Source of the DNA: UBA11865 sp041570195
Lineage (GTDB): Bacteria > Chloroflexota > Anaerolineae > Promineifilales > Promineifilaceae
NCBI GenBank assembly: GCA_041570195.1
Contig: JBFFWQ010000013.1
Span: forward strand, 16,588 to 80,587
Reading direction: 5' to 3'
Length of the DNA stretch: 64,000 nucleotides
The notes beneath the pieces were generated by a model. That model did not search any database. It worked only from the letters and a program-made list of their open reading frames with translations, and was not told the DNA's origin. Both the position numbers and the translations under genes were made by a program. Shown here piece after piece: positions 1 to 8,602 of this stretch. Position 1 is the first letter of the stretch; each line of letters starts with the position of its first letter.

Positions 1-1931
1 AGCTCATCCCACCACCACTTGTTCTTGAGGAATGTATGCATGGGACCAAGCGGCCGGACCAGGGGATCCGGCTGTTCGGCGGTCAACGGCTTGCGGCCGT
101 AGACCCACCATCCCAGGAACAGACCGCCCAAGGCGACCAATAACGACATAGCCAATGGCACGTAGCTGAAATTCTCGATAGCCAGGACGACGCCTTCCAG
201 AGACGGCTTGCCGACGAGCTCGATCATGGTCTCCTCAATGGAGGTGGCTACGAAGTGTTCGAAGAAGTTGTTGCTGAATAGCGGGCCCAGGATGGGGAAG
301 TTCTCCGGCACACCGCTCAGGCCGGCGAAGAGGGCGAACACGGAAAGCACGATCAACGGCACCGTGATGAATGCGTTACTTTCGTGGGCATGTTCGGCCA
401 GAGGCGTTCGCGGTTTGCCAAGGAAGGTGAGTGAAATCTGGCGCGCAGTGTAAAAAGCGGTCAACAAGGCGCCAATGACCAGCGCCCAGAAGATGACAAA
501 AGCCAGGACCTCGCCATCGGCCGTACCCTCGTTCCAGGCCACGGCCAGGATCTCATCCTTGGACCAGAACCCGGCGGTGATGATGGGGAAACCGGAAAGG
601 GCCAGGCCGCCAATGAGGAAAGTCCAGAAAGTCCGGGGCATCTTCTTGCGCAGGCCGCCCATATTCATCATGTCTTGCGGATCGGTATGGTGATCGTGCA
701 CTTCCTCGGCCCCATGTTCCATGCCGTGAATGATGGATCCGGATCCCAGGAACAGTAACGCTTTGAAGAAGCCATGGGTGATGAGATGGAAGGCGGCGGC
801 GATGTATGCGCCGATGGCCACAGCAGCGACCATGTAGCCCAGCTGGGAAATGGTGGAATAGGCCAGCACCCGTTTGACGTCGTTCTGAGCCACGGCGATG
901 GTGGCCGCCATGACGGCCGTAAAGGCGCCAATGCCGCCGATGACGATCTCGACGCCACCGGCGCCCTCGATAGCCACGACGATCAGAGGGAAGATCCGCA
1001 GAATCAGGTAAACGCCGGCCGAAACCATGGCCGCAGCGTGGATGACCGCGCTGACCGGAGTGGGGCCTTCCATAGCGTCCGGTAACCAGACGTGTAGCGG
1101 CCACTGGGCTGACTTGCCCACGGTGCCGGCGAAGAGCAACAACGCCATCAGGGCCAGGCCGCCAGCCCCAACCGCTTCAGCCGCGTGCTCGAGACTATGG
1201 GCCGATAGCGCCTCGCTGAACGTCAACGTGCCGAAGACTCTATAGAAAAAGACGATGCCCAGCAGCATGAAGACATCGCCGATCCGGGTGGTCATGAAAG
1301 CCTTGACCGCGGCCGTCTTGGGCGGTAGCAGCTTGGGATCCTCGTATTTCTTGGCGTACCAGAAACCGATGAGTAGATAAGAACACAAGCCCATCAGCTC
1401 CCAGCCGACGAACAGAGTCAGCAAGTTGTCAGACACGACCAGGATCAGCATGGAGCCCCCGAAGAGACTCATGAAGGCCATGAAACGTGAGAATAGCGGA
1501 TCAACACCGTCGTGATTGGGTTTGCCCTTGACCGGATGGCTGCCCGGACCTTGACCCCAGCGATGATAGCCGACACTGTAAACCATGATCATGGCGACTG
1601 TGGTGGTGACCATGATGAGCGTCACTGCGGTCAAGGCGTCGACTGAGACGCCGATGCGCAGCCAGTTCCAGAACGGGCCAATAGGCAGCCAGGCGATGGA
1701 ACTTTCTACGATGCGTGGATGTTCGGCGAAGTGATGTCCATCCTCCAGGAACTTGAACACCGTGCCCAGAGCCACGATCCAGCCCAACACCAAGGCCAGG
1801 CCCACGCCGGCCCAGGCCAGCAGCCAGCTCAGGGTCTTGTTCTTATTAGTAAACAAGACGATGAGGAAGAAGACCAGCAGCGGTCCGGCCGGGATTAGCC
1901 AGGTAAAAGCGGTCAATAATTCTTCGGACAT
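1..1931 (-). CDS. nuoL: NADH-quinone oxidoreductase subunit L (partial, C-terminus off the left edge)
   Basis: Antiporter-like subunit of respiratory complex I, carrying one of the proton channels of the membrane arm. The start ATG lies at 1929-1931 on the minus strand and about 643 codons are visible before the window ends, so the gene is cut by the edge, not broken. The translation is hydrophobic throughout and contains the family signatures GWELMGLCSYLLIGF, the lysine-bearing stretch GTVGKSAQWPLHVWLPDAM followed by EGPTPVSAVIHAA, and AYSTISQLGYM. It is the last visible gene of the nuoA-H-J-K-L block; nuoM and nuoN would be expected beyond the edge. About 70 bases separate it from nuoK, including a CAG/CTG-rich filler tract at 1958-1998. 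The identification is secure from motifs and context. Confidence 0.97.
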   Translation of the reverse strand, partial: MSEELLTAFTWLIPAGPLLVFFLIVLFTNKNKTLSWLLAWAGVGLALVLGWIVALGTVFKFLEDGHHFAEHPRIVESSIAWLPIGPFWNWLRIGVSVDALTAVTLIMVTTTVAMIMVYSVGYHRWGQGPGSHPVKGKPNHDGVDPLFSRFMAFMSLFGGSMLILVVSDNLLTLFVGWELMGLCSYLLIGFWYAKKYEDPKLLPPKTAAVKAFMTTRIGDVFMLLGIVFFYRVFGTLTFSEALSAHSLEHAAEAVGAGGLALMALLLFAGTVGKSAQWPLHVWLPDAMEGPTPVSAVIHAAAMVSAGVYLILRIFPLIVVAIEGAGGVEIVIGGIGAFTAVMAATIAVAQNDVKRVLAYSTISQLGYMVAAVAIGAYIAAAFHLITHGFFKALLFLGSGSIIHGMEHGAEEVHDHHTDPQDMMNMGGLRKKMPRTFWTFLIGGLALSGFPIITAGFWSKDEILAVAWNEGTADGEVLAFVIFWALVIGALLTAFYTARQISLTFLGKPRTPLAEHAHESNAFITVPLIVLSVFALFAGLSGVPENFPILGPLFSNNFFEHFVATSIEETMIELVGKPSLEGVVLAIENFSYVPLAMSLLVALGGLFLGWWVYGRKPLTAEQPDPLVRPLGPMHTFLKNKWWWDE

Positions 1932-1999
1932 GCAGATTCCTTAAGTTAAGCTTTTAGCAATCAGCCTTCAGCCAGAACCGGCGGCTGACAGCTGACGGC

Positions 2000-2308
2000 C
2001 TAGTACTTCAGTGTGTCCAACTCCTCGGCGACGACCGAGTCACGATTGCGATAGACGGAAATGATCAGGGCCAGGCCAACGGCCGCTTCCGCGGCGGCGA
2101 CAGCCAAAACAAAAAGCGCCCAGGAGGTGCCTACCGGCTCGTCAGGGCGAAGATAACGCCAAAAGGCGATGAGATTGATATTCACGGCGTTGAGCATCAA
2201 CTCAACCGCCATCAAGATGGCCACTGCGTTGCGCCGGGCGATGACGCCGTATAGGCCAATGCAGAACAGGGCGGCCGCGACCAACAAATACCAGCTCAAT
2301 GGGATCAT
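2000..2308 (-). CDS. nuoK: NADH-quinone oxidoreductase subunit K
   Basis: Small membrane subunit of complex I (MrpC-like), 102 residues, the usual length for NuoK. It starts MIPLSWYLLVAAALFCIGLYG and carries the two functionally important buried glutamates in MAVELMLNAVN and AAAEAAVGLALI. Three transmembrane helices are evident. A longer upstream frame exists, but the ATG at 2306-2308 gives the canonical N-terminus and overlaps the nuoJ stop codon by four bases (ATGA), the arrangement expected for translational coupling. Confidence 0.96.
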   Translation of the reverse strand: MIPLSWYLLVAAALFCIGLYGVIARRNAVAILMAVELMLNAVNINLIAFWRYLRPDEPVGTSWALFVLAVAAAEAAVGLALIISVYRNRDSVVAEELDTLKY

Positions 2309-2832
2309 TGTTTCTTCTCCGGCCAGGCAATGACCACCGCGCCCACCAGAGCAGCGAGCAACAGGACGGATACGACCTCGAACGGCAGCACGTAGAGGTC
2401 GGGACTCACCAGCGCCTTGCCCATTTCGACGGCGCTTTCTCTCAGAACGTCCGGCCCGGCCGCAGCCGGCGCGTCGAACTCGGACGTGGGCCATGTGCGC
2501 CAGACGACGATTCCCAACAGCACAGCCACCAGTAGAGCAGTGATCGCGCCTAGCACAGGCTGGGAATTAAATGGCGATTCGGAGGTCTGCATGAGCCGCC
2601 GGGTCATCATGATGGCGAAAATCATCAAGATGGAGATGGCGCCGATGTAGACCAGCAACTGGGCCGCAGCCAGAAATCCAGACTCCAAAAGAATGTAGAG
2701 CCCGGCCACACCCAGGAACGAGGCCATCAGGGCGATGGCTGCTCGAAACAGATTGCGATCGGTGACCACGATGACGCCCGAAATTAATGTCAGCGCCGAT
2801 ATCAGAATAAACACTACTTGTTCAATTGTCAT
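2305..2832 (-). CDS. nuoJ: NADH-quinone oxidoreductase subunit J
   Basis: Membrane subunit of complex I (ND6 homologue), 175 residues with five predicted transmembrane helices. The family signature near residues 55-75 (AAQLLVYIGAISILMIFAIM) contains the pi-bulge helix region that links the quinone site to the proton channels. It overlaps nuoK by four bases and lies 45 bases downstream of nuoH. In most bacteria nuoI, the 2x[4Fe-4S] subunit, sits between nuoH and nuoJ; it is absent here. Confidence 0.96.
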   Translation of the reverse strand: MTIEQVVFILISALTLISGVIVVTDRNLFRAAIALMASFLGVAGLYILLESGFLAAAQLLVYIGAISILMIFAIMMTRRLMQTSESPFNSQPVLGAITALLVAVLLGIVVWRTWPTSEFDAPAAAGPDVLRESAVEMGKALVSPDLYVLPFEVVSVLLLAALVGAVVIAWPEKKQ

Positions 2833-2877
2833 ACGTTCAACCTTACGGATGGCAGCTGGTTAGCCAGATCCCTGAAT

Positions 2878-4116
2878 TTAGTCGCCGGCTGCGGCGGCCG
2901 GTTGGCTTGGCGATGCGCCGATGGTGGCCCGGGTCGATTCTTCCTCAAGCCGGCGCCGGCGGGCATGGCGCCGGAGTATATCGAGAACGATCAGCCCAAA
3001 GATAATGTTGGTCGCCAGCAGAACGGCAGCCGCGCCCCACTCGTTCATATCGGCCGGCAACGCCTTCTGAACGACTGCCACAACCAGTATGAGGATCAGG
3101 GTAATTGGCACGAGAAACTTCCAATTGAAGTCCAGTAGTTGGTCGATACGGACTCGCGGCAGCGTGCCCCGGATCCATACAAATATGAAGTACATCGCGA
3201 AGGTCTTTAGTAAGAAATAGACCAATCCTAGAAGCGGAAACTCCTCTGCGCCAGGTCCGCGCCATCCACCCAGATAGATGGTGGTGAAGAGGGCGCCCAT
3301 GAACAATGCGTTGATGAACTCAGCCAGAAAGAACATGGCGAACTTCATACCACTATATTCGATATGGTAGCCGGCTACGATTTCCGAGTCGGCCTCAAGC
3401 AAGTCAAAGGGCGTTTGGCCTAGCTCCGCCAGCGCTGAAATAAGGAAGATAAGCGCCGACAGGGGCACCACAAGCACATACCAGACTGACTGTGCCTCTA
3501 CGATACCCTGGGTTGACATGGTGCCGGCAAGCAAGACCGGAATGATGAGCGCCATGACCATGGGTACCTCGTAGCTGACAAGTTGAGCCACCGCGCGGAA
3601 AGCGCCGAGCAAGGCATACTTGTTGTTCGAGCCCCAGCCGGCCAAAAGTAGGGAAACCACCGACACGGAACTAACAGCAAGTACGTAAAAGACGGCCACG
3701 TTAATGTCGGTGCCGATGACGCCTGGCGCAAACGGTATCACCGCCCACATCAAGAGGGCTGCGATGACTATGACCAGCGGGGCCAGGTTGAAGGCCAGCT
3801 TGTCGGCGCCGGCTGGGGTGATGTCTTCCTTTGTGAGAAGCTTCATGGCATCGGCCACGGTTTGCAATAGGCCGTAGCGGCCGCCTACCCGATTCGGCCC
3901 CACGCGATCCTGAATGCGTGCCACTACCTTTCGCAGAATCCAGATCAGCCCCAGAGTAATGACCAGCAAGAATGTGCAGATGACCAATATCTGCACGAGG
4001 TCGATGATTGCTTCGCTCAGCCAGGGTTCCATGCTCCCGGCCCAGACCTCGCGCATGTATTCGGCGGTGTTGAGTTGTAGCAGGCTCTCGAGAAAATCAA
4101 GAATATTAAACGGCAT
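2878..4116 (-). CDS. nuoH: NADH-quinone oxidoreductase subunit H
   Basis: Membrane subunit of complex I (ND1 homologue) that forms part of the quinone-binding chamber. It has 412 residues, longer than the roughly 325 of E. coli. The extra length is an N-terminal extension of about 50 residues before VITLGLIWILRKVVARIQDR and a charged, Ala/Pro-rich C-terminal tail after residue 380. Diagnostic segments are QDRVGPNRVGGRYGLLQ, AELGQTPFDLLEADSEIVAG with its conserved acidic cluster, and RGTLPRVRIDQLL. It lies 85 bases downstream of nuoA with a terminator-like hairpin in the gap. Confidence 0.96.
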   Translation of the reverse strand: MPFNILDFLESLLQLNTAEYMREVWAGSMEPWLSEAIIDLVQILVICTFLLVITLGLIWILRKVVARIQDRVGPNRVGGRYGLLQTVADAMKLLTKEDITPAGADKLAFNLAPLVIVIAALLMWAVIPFAPGVIGTDINVAVFYVLAVSSVSVVSLLLAGWGSNNKYALLGAFRAVAQLVSYEVPMVMALIIPVLLAGTMSTQGIVEAQSVWYVLVVPLSALIFLISALAELGQTPFDLLEADSEIVAGYHIEYSGMKFAMFFLAEFINALFMGALFTTIYLGGWRGPGAEEFPLLGLVYFLLKTFAMYFIFVWIRGTLPRVRIDQLLDFNWKFLVPITLILILVVAVVQKALPADMNEWGAAAVLLATNIIFGLIVLDILRRHARRRRLEEESTRATIGASPSQPAAAAGD

Positions 4117-4140
4117 GGATTTCTCCGGTCAGCTTCTCGC

Positions 4141-4181
4141 AAAAAAACCGGGTCCTCTACTGGCAACTGTTGGGAACCCGG
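4141..4181 (-). terminator. Terminator-like hairpin between nuoA and nuoH
   Basis: On the minus strand CCGGGTTCC pairs with GGACCCGG (one bulge) around a loop of about 17 bases, and the hairpin is followed directly by seven T residues. This has the form of an intrinsic terminator. Because it lies inside the nuo block, it may set the nuoA to nuoH transcript ratio or act as an attenuator instead of ending the operon. Seen in sequence; its function is inferred. Confidence 0.6.
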
Positions 4182-4201
4182 CTCAGATCAAAATGAGGGA
4201 G

Positions 4202-4558
4202 CTAGAACCATTCAAGCGCGCCCCGGCGCCATACGTAGCCCAGGGCGACAAGCAGAATCAAGACAAATATCACCACTTCTACCACGGCGAAGAAGGCCAA
4301 CTGATTGAAGGCGGCCGCGATTGGAAATAGGAAGACCGCCTCTACGTCGAAGACCACGAAAACCAGGGCGAAGATGTAGTACTGTACCTTGAACTGGACC
4401 CAGGTATCGCCCACGGTTTCGATGCCGCACTCGTAGGTCGACTGCTTAATCGGATTCGGTTTTTTGGGGTTGATGAGATTTGCGACTAGAATCGGCGCGC
4501 CAGGAAAAATGACAGCAATTGCCGCAAACAGCAATATGAATTGCCAGTCACTCAGCAT
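4202..4558 (-). CDS. nuoA: NADH-quinone oxidoreductase subunit A
   Basis: Membrane subunit of complex I (ND3 homologue), 118 residues with three transmembrane helices. The mobile loop between helices 1 and 2 carries the conserved cysteine in STYECGIETVGDTWVQF, and helix 2 begins YIFALVFVVFDVEAVFLFP, both diagnostic. It is the first gene of the block, with an AAGGA ribosome-binding site upstream and its own promoter candidate. In most operons nuoB, C and D follow nuoA; here the next gene is nuoH. Confidence 0.96.
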   Translation of the reverse strand: MLSDWQFILLFAAIAVIFPGAPILVANLINPKKPNPIKQSTYECGIETVGDTWVQFKVQYYIFALVFVVFDVEAVFLFPIAAAFNQLAFFAVVEVVIFVLILLVALGYVWRRGALEWF

Positions 4559-4602
4559 CTAATATTTTTCCTTGTAAATTGGTGATTGTGAAATCTGTCC
4601 CA

Positions 4603-4630
4603 TTTATAGCACATGCAATTAACGGCGCAA
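4603..4630 (-). promoter_or_regulatory. Candidate promoter of the nuo block
   Basis: On the minus strand TTGCGC (4625-4630) and TATAAA (4603-4608) are separated by 16 bases, and lie about 45 bases upstream of the nuoA start. The match to a sigma-70 promoter is partial. The 239-base gap here is divergent, with the CBM48 gene leaving on the other strand. Confidence 0.4.
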
Positions 4631-4733
4631 AGCGCAACGGGTGAGATTCTAGCAGAAAGCACGCGACGGGCAATAAGGTCAATGGGACTAAAACAGTTAA
4701 ACGCGACCCCTATTTCACCACCCTCCAATCGGG

Positions 4734-4739
4734 TATAAT
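4734..4739 (+). promoter_or_regulatory. Candidate -10 element for the CBM48-glk-pgl operon
   Basis: A perfect TATAAT lies 58 bases upstream of the CBM48 start codon. I see no good -35 box at 16-18 bases. Confidence 0.4.
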
Positions 4740-4797
4740 TCGCGTTTACAAGGTGTTTCAGAAGAGGCGCAGGGCCGCAAGACACAGGAGACGCATC

Positions 4798-5094
4798 ATG
4801 CTAAAGAAAAGCTACACCAAGACGGGCAAGATCTGCCGCGTGACTTTCAAACTGCCGGCCGAAGTCGAGGCGCAAACAGCCGCGCTTTGCGGCGACTTCA
4901 ACGAGTGGGATCCGGCGGCTAATCCCATGAAGAGGCTGAAGGACGGCAGCTTCAGTGCAACCATTAGCCTTGAGCCAAATCACTCCTATCGTTTCCGATA
5001 CTGGCTGGACGACGAGCGCTGGGAGAACGATTGGCAGGCCGATGCCTATTTGGCCAACGAATTTGGGTCTGAAGATTCGATAGTGGAGATTTAG
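4798..5094 (+). CDS. Small CBM48/AMPK-type glycogen-binding domain protein
   Basis: A 98-residue protein made of a single early-set (isoamylase N-terminal / AMPK glycogen-binding) fold. The family pattern is visible as VTFKLP, then CGDFNEWDPAANPMKRL, then GSFSATISLEP and YRFRYWLDDERWENDW. Such stand-alone domains bind alpha-glucans or act as regulatory modules. An upstream ATG extends the frame, but the ATG at 4798 has the ribosome-binding site (ACAGGAGACGC) and starts the fold directly. It is followed after three bases by glucokinase, so a role in glucan or glucose metabolism is likely, though no catalytic domain is attached. Confidence 0.85.
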   Translation: MLKKSYTKTGKICRVTFKLPAEVEAQTAALCGDFNEWDPAANPMKRLKDGSFSATISLEPNHSYRFRYWLDDERWENDWQADAYLANEFGSEDSIVEI

Positions 5095-5097
5095 CCG

Positions 5098-6093
5098 ATG
5101 TTGCTGGCAGGCGATATTGGCGGAACGAAGTGCGTCCTGGCCCTCTTCTCGGACGAGCTGGGCCCGCATCATTGTATAGAAGTGGCCCGCTACTCGAGTT
5201 CCGATCACGACTCTTTGACGGCGATCGTTGCCCATTTCGTAGCGCGCTATGATGCCCGGCCGGCGACGGCTTGTTTTGGCGTAGCCGGCCCCGTGCAAAA
5301 CAACAGAGTCCAGGTAACGAATCTTCCCTGGCAGGTTGACGGCCGGGCCCTAAGTGCGGCGTTAAACGGCGTCCCGGTTTATTTGCTCAACGACCTGGAG
5401 GCAATCGCCAACGCCATCCCCATCCTGGAGTCACAAGACGTCGAGATTCTCAAGCCGGGCGAAGTTGATCCCGAAGGGCCCATTGCCGTCGTTGCGCCGG
5501 GTACCGGTCTGGGCGAGGCCTTCCTTTTCTGGGATGGACAGCGCTATCGAGCCATTCCCAGTGAAGGAGGGCACACGGATTTCGCTCCGGCTACGGCCCT
5601 GGAGTTGGAGTTACTCTCTTTCCTGCAGCCGCGACTGGGTCATGTCAGCTACGAACGCGTCTGTTCGGGCATCGGCCTGCCCAATCTGTATGCCTTCCTG
5701 CGCGATACGGGCAAGTATCCCGAGCCGGACTGGCTGGCGGATGATCTGAGCCAGGCCGAAGATCCGACACCGATCATCGTCCGCGCGGCCCAGGCCGGCC
5801 GGGCGCCACTCTGCGAGGCGACGCTGGAACTATTTCTGGCCATCCTGGGCAGTGAAGCCGGCAACATGGTGCTGCAGATCCTGGCCACAGGCGGCGTCTA
5901 TCTGGGCGGCGGCATTCCACCCCGAATCTTACCGCAGTTGCAGGGCGATGCCTTTCTGCGGGCATTTACCAGGAAGGGACGCTTTTCGGATTTGCTGGGC
6001 CGGGTCCAGGTGGAGGTCATCGTCGACCCGCGTGCGGCGCTACATGGGGCGGCCAACTATGGCTTGTTGATGAGCGCAGCTGAGAGCGATTGA
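5098..6093 (+). CDS. glk: Glucokinase (Glk family)
   Basis: ATP-dependent phosphorylation of glucose to glucose 6-phosphate in the cytoplasm. It has 331 residues, close to the E. coli-type Glk family. The phosphate-binding motif GDIGGTKC is at residues 5-12, FGVAGPVQ at about 60, the catalytic LLNDLEAIANAI near 97-108, PGTGLGEAF near 134 and SEGGHTDFAP near 156. It lacks the ROK zinc motif, which favours the bacterial Glk family over ROK kinases. It sits between the CBM48 protein and 6-phosphogluconolactonase with very short gaps, consistent with one operon feeding the pentose phosphate pathway. Confidence 0.93.
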   Translation: MLLAGDIGGTKCVLALFSDELGPHHCIEVARYSSSDHDSLTAIVAHFVARYDARPATACFGVAGPVQNNRVQVTNLPWQVDGRALSAALNGVPVYLLNDLEAIANAIPILESQDVEILKPGEVDPEGPIAVVAPGTGLGEAFLFWDGQRYRAIPSEGGHTDFAPATALELELLSFLQPRLGHVSYERVCSGIGLPNLYAFLRDTGKYPEPDWLADDLSQAEDPTPIIVRAAQAGRAPLCEATLELFLAILGSEAGNMVLQILATGGVYLGGGIPPRILPQLQGDAFLRAFTRKGRFSDLLGRVQVEVIVDPRAALHGAANYGLLMSAAESD

Positions 6094-6105
6094 TCGAGGA
6101 TACAA

Positions 6106-6843
6106 TTGGACGCAGTACAGGTATTTGGCGATCAGCAGGCAATGAGCGAGGCGGCCGCCAAGACGATCGCAGCCGCCGCGGCTGAGGCGATAAGTCAGCG
6201 CGACCGGTTCTTGATCGCCTTGTCAGGTGGGGGCACGCCTGAACCGGTCTACCGGCTGTTGGCCACCCAGGCTCACCTGGACCGGCTGGGCTGGCCGAAA
6301 TGGCACGTGTTTTGGGGCGACGAACGCTGCGTGCCGCCGGATGATCCGGGCAGCAATTATGGCCAGGCCAGGCGACTTCTACTCAGTCACATACCCGTCC
6401 CTGCGGAACATATCTTTCGTATCCAGGGCGAATTGGGACCGGATGAGGCGGCGGACGAATATCGGATGCTGCTGGCCCGATTGGCGTATAGCGGGCTCGA
6501 GTGGCCCAAGCTAGATTTGGCGTTGATGGGGCTGGGCGCTGACGGGCACACGGCATCTTTGTTTCCGGGACCGGCCGCGCCAGGAGAAAATCAATTGGCT
6601 GCGATTGGTGTCAGCGCCGATTATGACGGCCGGCCAGCCAACCGGGTGACTTTGACGCCGCCAGTCTTCAACAGCGCTCGGACGGTACTGTTTTTGGTCA
6701 CCGGAAGTAGTAAAGCAGAAGCGGTCGCGGCCGTGCTTCAAGCGCACGCCGACCGGAAGCGCTGGCCGGCGGCGCGGATCAAACCCGAGTCCGGCCGGGA
6801 AATCTGGTTCTTGGATGAGGCGGCCGCGGCGTCTCTGTCGTGA
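6106..6843 (+). CDS. pgl: 6-phosphogluconolactonase
   Basis: Hydrolyses 6-phosphogluconolactone, the second step of the oxidative pentose phosphate pathway. It has 245 residues, the usual size. Diagnostic motifs are ALSGGGTPEPVYRLL, HVFWGDERCVPPDDPGSNY and LMGLGADGHTASLFPG. The start is a TTG at 6106 with GAGGA six bases upstream; no in-frame ATG fits as well. It follows glk by 12 bases, so the two are probably co-transcribed and act in succession, with glucose-6-phosphate dehydrogenase supplied elsewhere. Confidence 0.94.
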   Translation: MDAVQVFGDQQAMSEAAAKTIAAAAAEAISQRDRFLIALSGGGTPEPVYRLLATQAHLDRLGWPKWHVFWGDERCVPPDDPGSNYGQARRLLLSHIPVPAEHIFRIQGELGPDEAADEYRMLLARLAYSGLEWPKLDLALMGLGADGHTASLFPGPAAPGENQLAAIGVSADYDGRPANRVTLTPPVFNSARTVLFLVTGSSKAEAVAAVLQAHADRKRWPAARIKPESGREIWFLDEAAAASLS

Positions 6844-7062
6844 CGTATTTCTTTGGAGTGTACCTACAGGCCAAGCTTGCGATGCTCTTTGGCCGATTAC
6901 GGCCGCGGGAGCCGGGAGGCCACGCCGGAGGTATGGCGCAAGCCGGGGGCATGCGTTACGAATGTAACCAATTTGAAATACGCGCATCTAACTCACTGGA
7001 TAGGCCCGGACGTGTTGTGGCGCCGGGCAAAGTGACCTGCCAAGTCAAGGAGAAAGAAACCA

Positions 7063-7473
7063 ATGGACAAGCAAGCACAATCGGTCGATTTAGCCGTCGA
7101 ACTGCGGGATGACTTTGAATCGGCCGTCGAACGGGTAACAGAAGCCCTGAAGTCACAAGGATTTGGCATCTTGACCGAGATAGACGTCAGGGCCACTTTG
7201 AAGGAGAAGCTCGATGCTGATTTTCGACCTTATCTTATTCTAGGTGCCTGCAATCCGCCCCTGGCCTACAAGGCCCTGACCATCGATCCGGAAGTGGGCA
7301 AGTTCTTGCCTTGCAACGTAACGATTGACCAGGTTGAAGACGGGCTGATTAAGGTCTCCTTCTTAGATCCACTTATGATGAGCGCCTTCGTCGACGATCC
7401 GCGCATCCAACCCGTGGCCCAAGATGTCCGAGAGCGCCTCGAACGAGTCGCTGTCCTATTGATGGAGGTGTAA
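7063..7473 (+). CDS. DUF302 family protein
   Basis: A 136-residue protein of the DUF302 family, whose biochemical function is unknown. Typical features are the N-terminal strand-helix with FESAVERVTEALKSQGFGIL, then TEIDVRATLKEKL, LGACNPPLAYKAL (the conserved Asn-Pro segment) and LLPCNV-like FLPCNVTIDQ. The start ATG at 7063 is preceded by AAGGAGAAAGAAACC. A zinc-ribbon FmdB gene begins three bases after its stop codon, so the two are probably translated from one message. Confidence 0.9.
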   Translation: MDKQAQSVDLAVELRDDFESAVERVTEALKSQGFGILTEIDVRATLKEKLDADFRPYLILGACNPPLAYKALTIDPEVGKFLPCNVTIDQVEDGLIKVSFLDPLMMSAFVDDPRIQPVAQDVRERLERVAVLLMEV

Positions 7474-7476
7474 ACG

Positions 7477-7686
7477 ATGCCGATCTACGAGTTTGACTGC
7501 CATGAGTGCGGCGATACATTCGACACCTTGGTGCGAAGCGCCAGCCGGGTCTCAGAAGTGACCTGCCCGACCTGCGACAGTCACGAAGTGAAGAAGAGAT
7601 TATCCTTGTTCTCCAGCCGCGTCAGCGGCGGTACCAGATCCAGCGCAGCCAGCGCATCGGCCGCTTGTGCGCCAGGCGGGCTCTGA
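7477..7686 (+). CDS. FmdB-family zinc ribbon protein
   Basis: A 69-residue regulatory-type zinc ribbon. It begins MPIYEFDCHECGDTFDTLV, with the paired CxxC knuckles CHEC and CPTC that bind one zinc ion, followed by a Ser/Ala-rich flexible tail. The family is widespread and named after a putative formamidase regulator; its molecular role is not established. It lies immediately behind the DUF302 gene. Length and motif order are normal. Confidence 0.9.
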   Translation: MPIYEFDCHECGDTFDTLVRSASRVSEVTCPTCDSHEVKKRLSLFSSRVSGGTRSSAASASAACAPGGL

Positions 7687-7837
7687 GGCGTGCCACAATA
7701 AGACCGGCCGTGTGCCGGGCAAGGACAAAGAAATGGAGGAGCCGAGAGATACTGTGGGAACCAAGAGGAACTAGGGCGGAGCCAGGAAGAGCTTCAGCGA
7801 AGTTGGCCGGCCGATTGCTATCCCTTAAGATAGTAGC

Positions 7838-8509
7838 GTGAAAGAGGCATCGGAATTCTTGGAGCTAGCTGATTGGCGGCGGCGTGTGGCTGGGATGTAC
7901 GCCGCCGTGCGGGAAGCGCCTGCGGCCGGCCGGGTCATCGCCTGGAATGAATGGCGCGCGACCCGCAATGACTTGTTCAAGCGCCACCGTCAATCTCCAC
8001 TTTCAGCCGCTCAGCGAGCCCAGTTTCGTGCTCTGGACTACTTTCCCTATGATCCAGCCTGGCGTTTCCTGGCCACCGTCCAAGCTGATACGGCCCGCCC
8101 ATCCTTCGAGTATCGGTTGGACGCCGACGTCAATTTCGTGATGACGCGCATGGGCTGGGCCGTTTTCGAAACAGGCGCAACCGAGAATTGGTTGGGACTT
8201 TATTGGATCGAAGGTTACGGCGGTGGTTTATTCCTGCCGTTCAGGGACGTTACAAATCGCACTGAAAGCTATGGGGCCGGCCGCTATCTGTACGACACCA
8301 TTAAAGGCGTCGATCTAGGCTTCTCTCCGAACGCGCCGGCCGGCGACGCTCCGGACGCCAATCTAGGGCAAATAGTGCTCGACTTCAACTTCGCCTACAA
8401 TCCTTCATGCGCCTATCATTCGCGCTGGGTTTGTCCACTCGCTCCAGCCGCGAATAGCTTGCCTTTCCCGGTTCTGGCCGGCGAGCGGCGCTTCCCTTTG
8501 ACCGGTTAA
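7838..8509 (+). CDS. DUF1684 family protein
   Basis: A 223-residue protein with the DUF1684 signature. It has an N-terminal helical segment with WRRRVAGMYAAVR, then KRHRQSPLS, the paired-strand region LDYFPYDPAWRF, GGLFLPFRDVTN, GRYLYD, and the C-terminal hallmark DFNFAYNPSCAYHSRWVCP with its conserved cysteines. The start is a GTG. The function is unknown; the C-terminal NPxCAY..W.CP motif looks like a metal or flavin site, but this is not established. Divergence from the family appears small. Confidence 0.88.
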   Translation: MKEASEFLELADWRRRVAGMYAAVREAPAAGRVIAWNEWRATRNDLFKRHRQSPLSAAQRAQFRALDYFPYDPAWRFLATVQADTARPSFEYRLDADVNFVMTRMGWAVFETGATENWLGLYWIEGYGGGLFLPFRDVTNRTESYGAGRYLYDTIKGVDLGFSPNAPAGDAPDANLGQIVLDFNFAYNPSCAYHSRWVCPLAPAANSLPFPVLAGERRFPLTG

Positions 8510-8589
8510 TCGTTGCGGAAAACGGAGGGCAACTGATCGCCTGGCCGGTTGCGTAAGAGTGGTGACAGAAAGCCATGGGTCGCGCCCTT

Positions 8590-8595
8590 TATACT
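8590..8595 (+). promoter_or_regulatory. Candidate -10 element placing the MFS start at or next to +1
   Basis: TATACT ends seven bases before the ATG at 8603, so transcription would begin at or next to the start codon. I see no Shine-Dalgarno sequence. This is the pattern of a leaderless message. Confidence 0.4.
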
Positions 8596-8602
8596 GCTCG
8601 AC

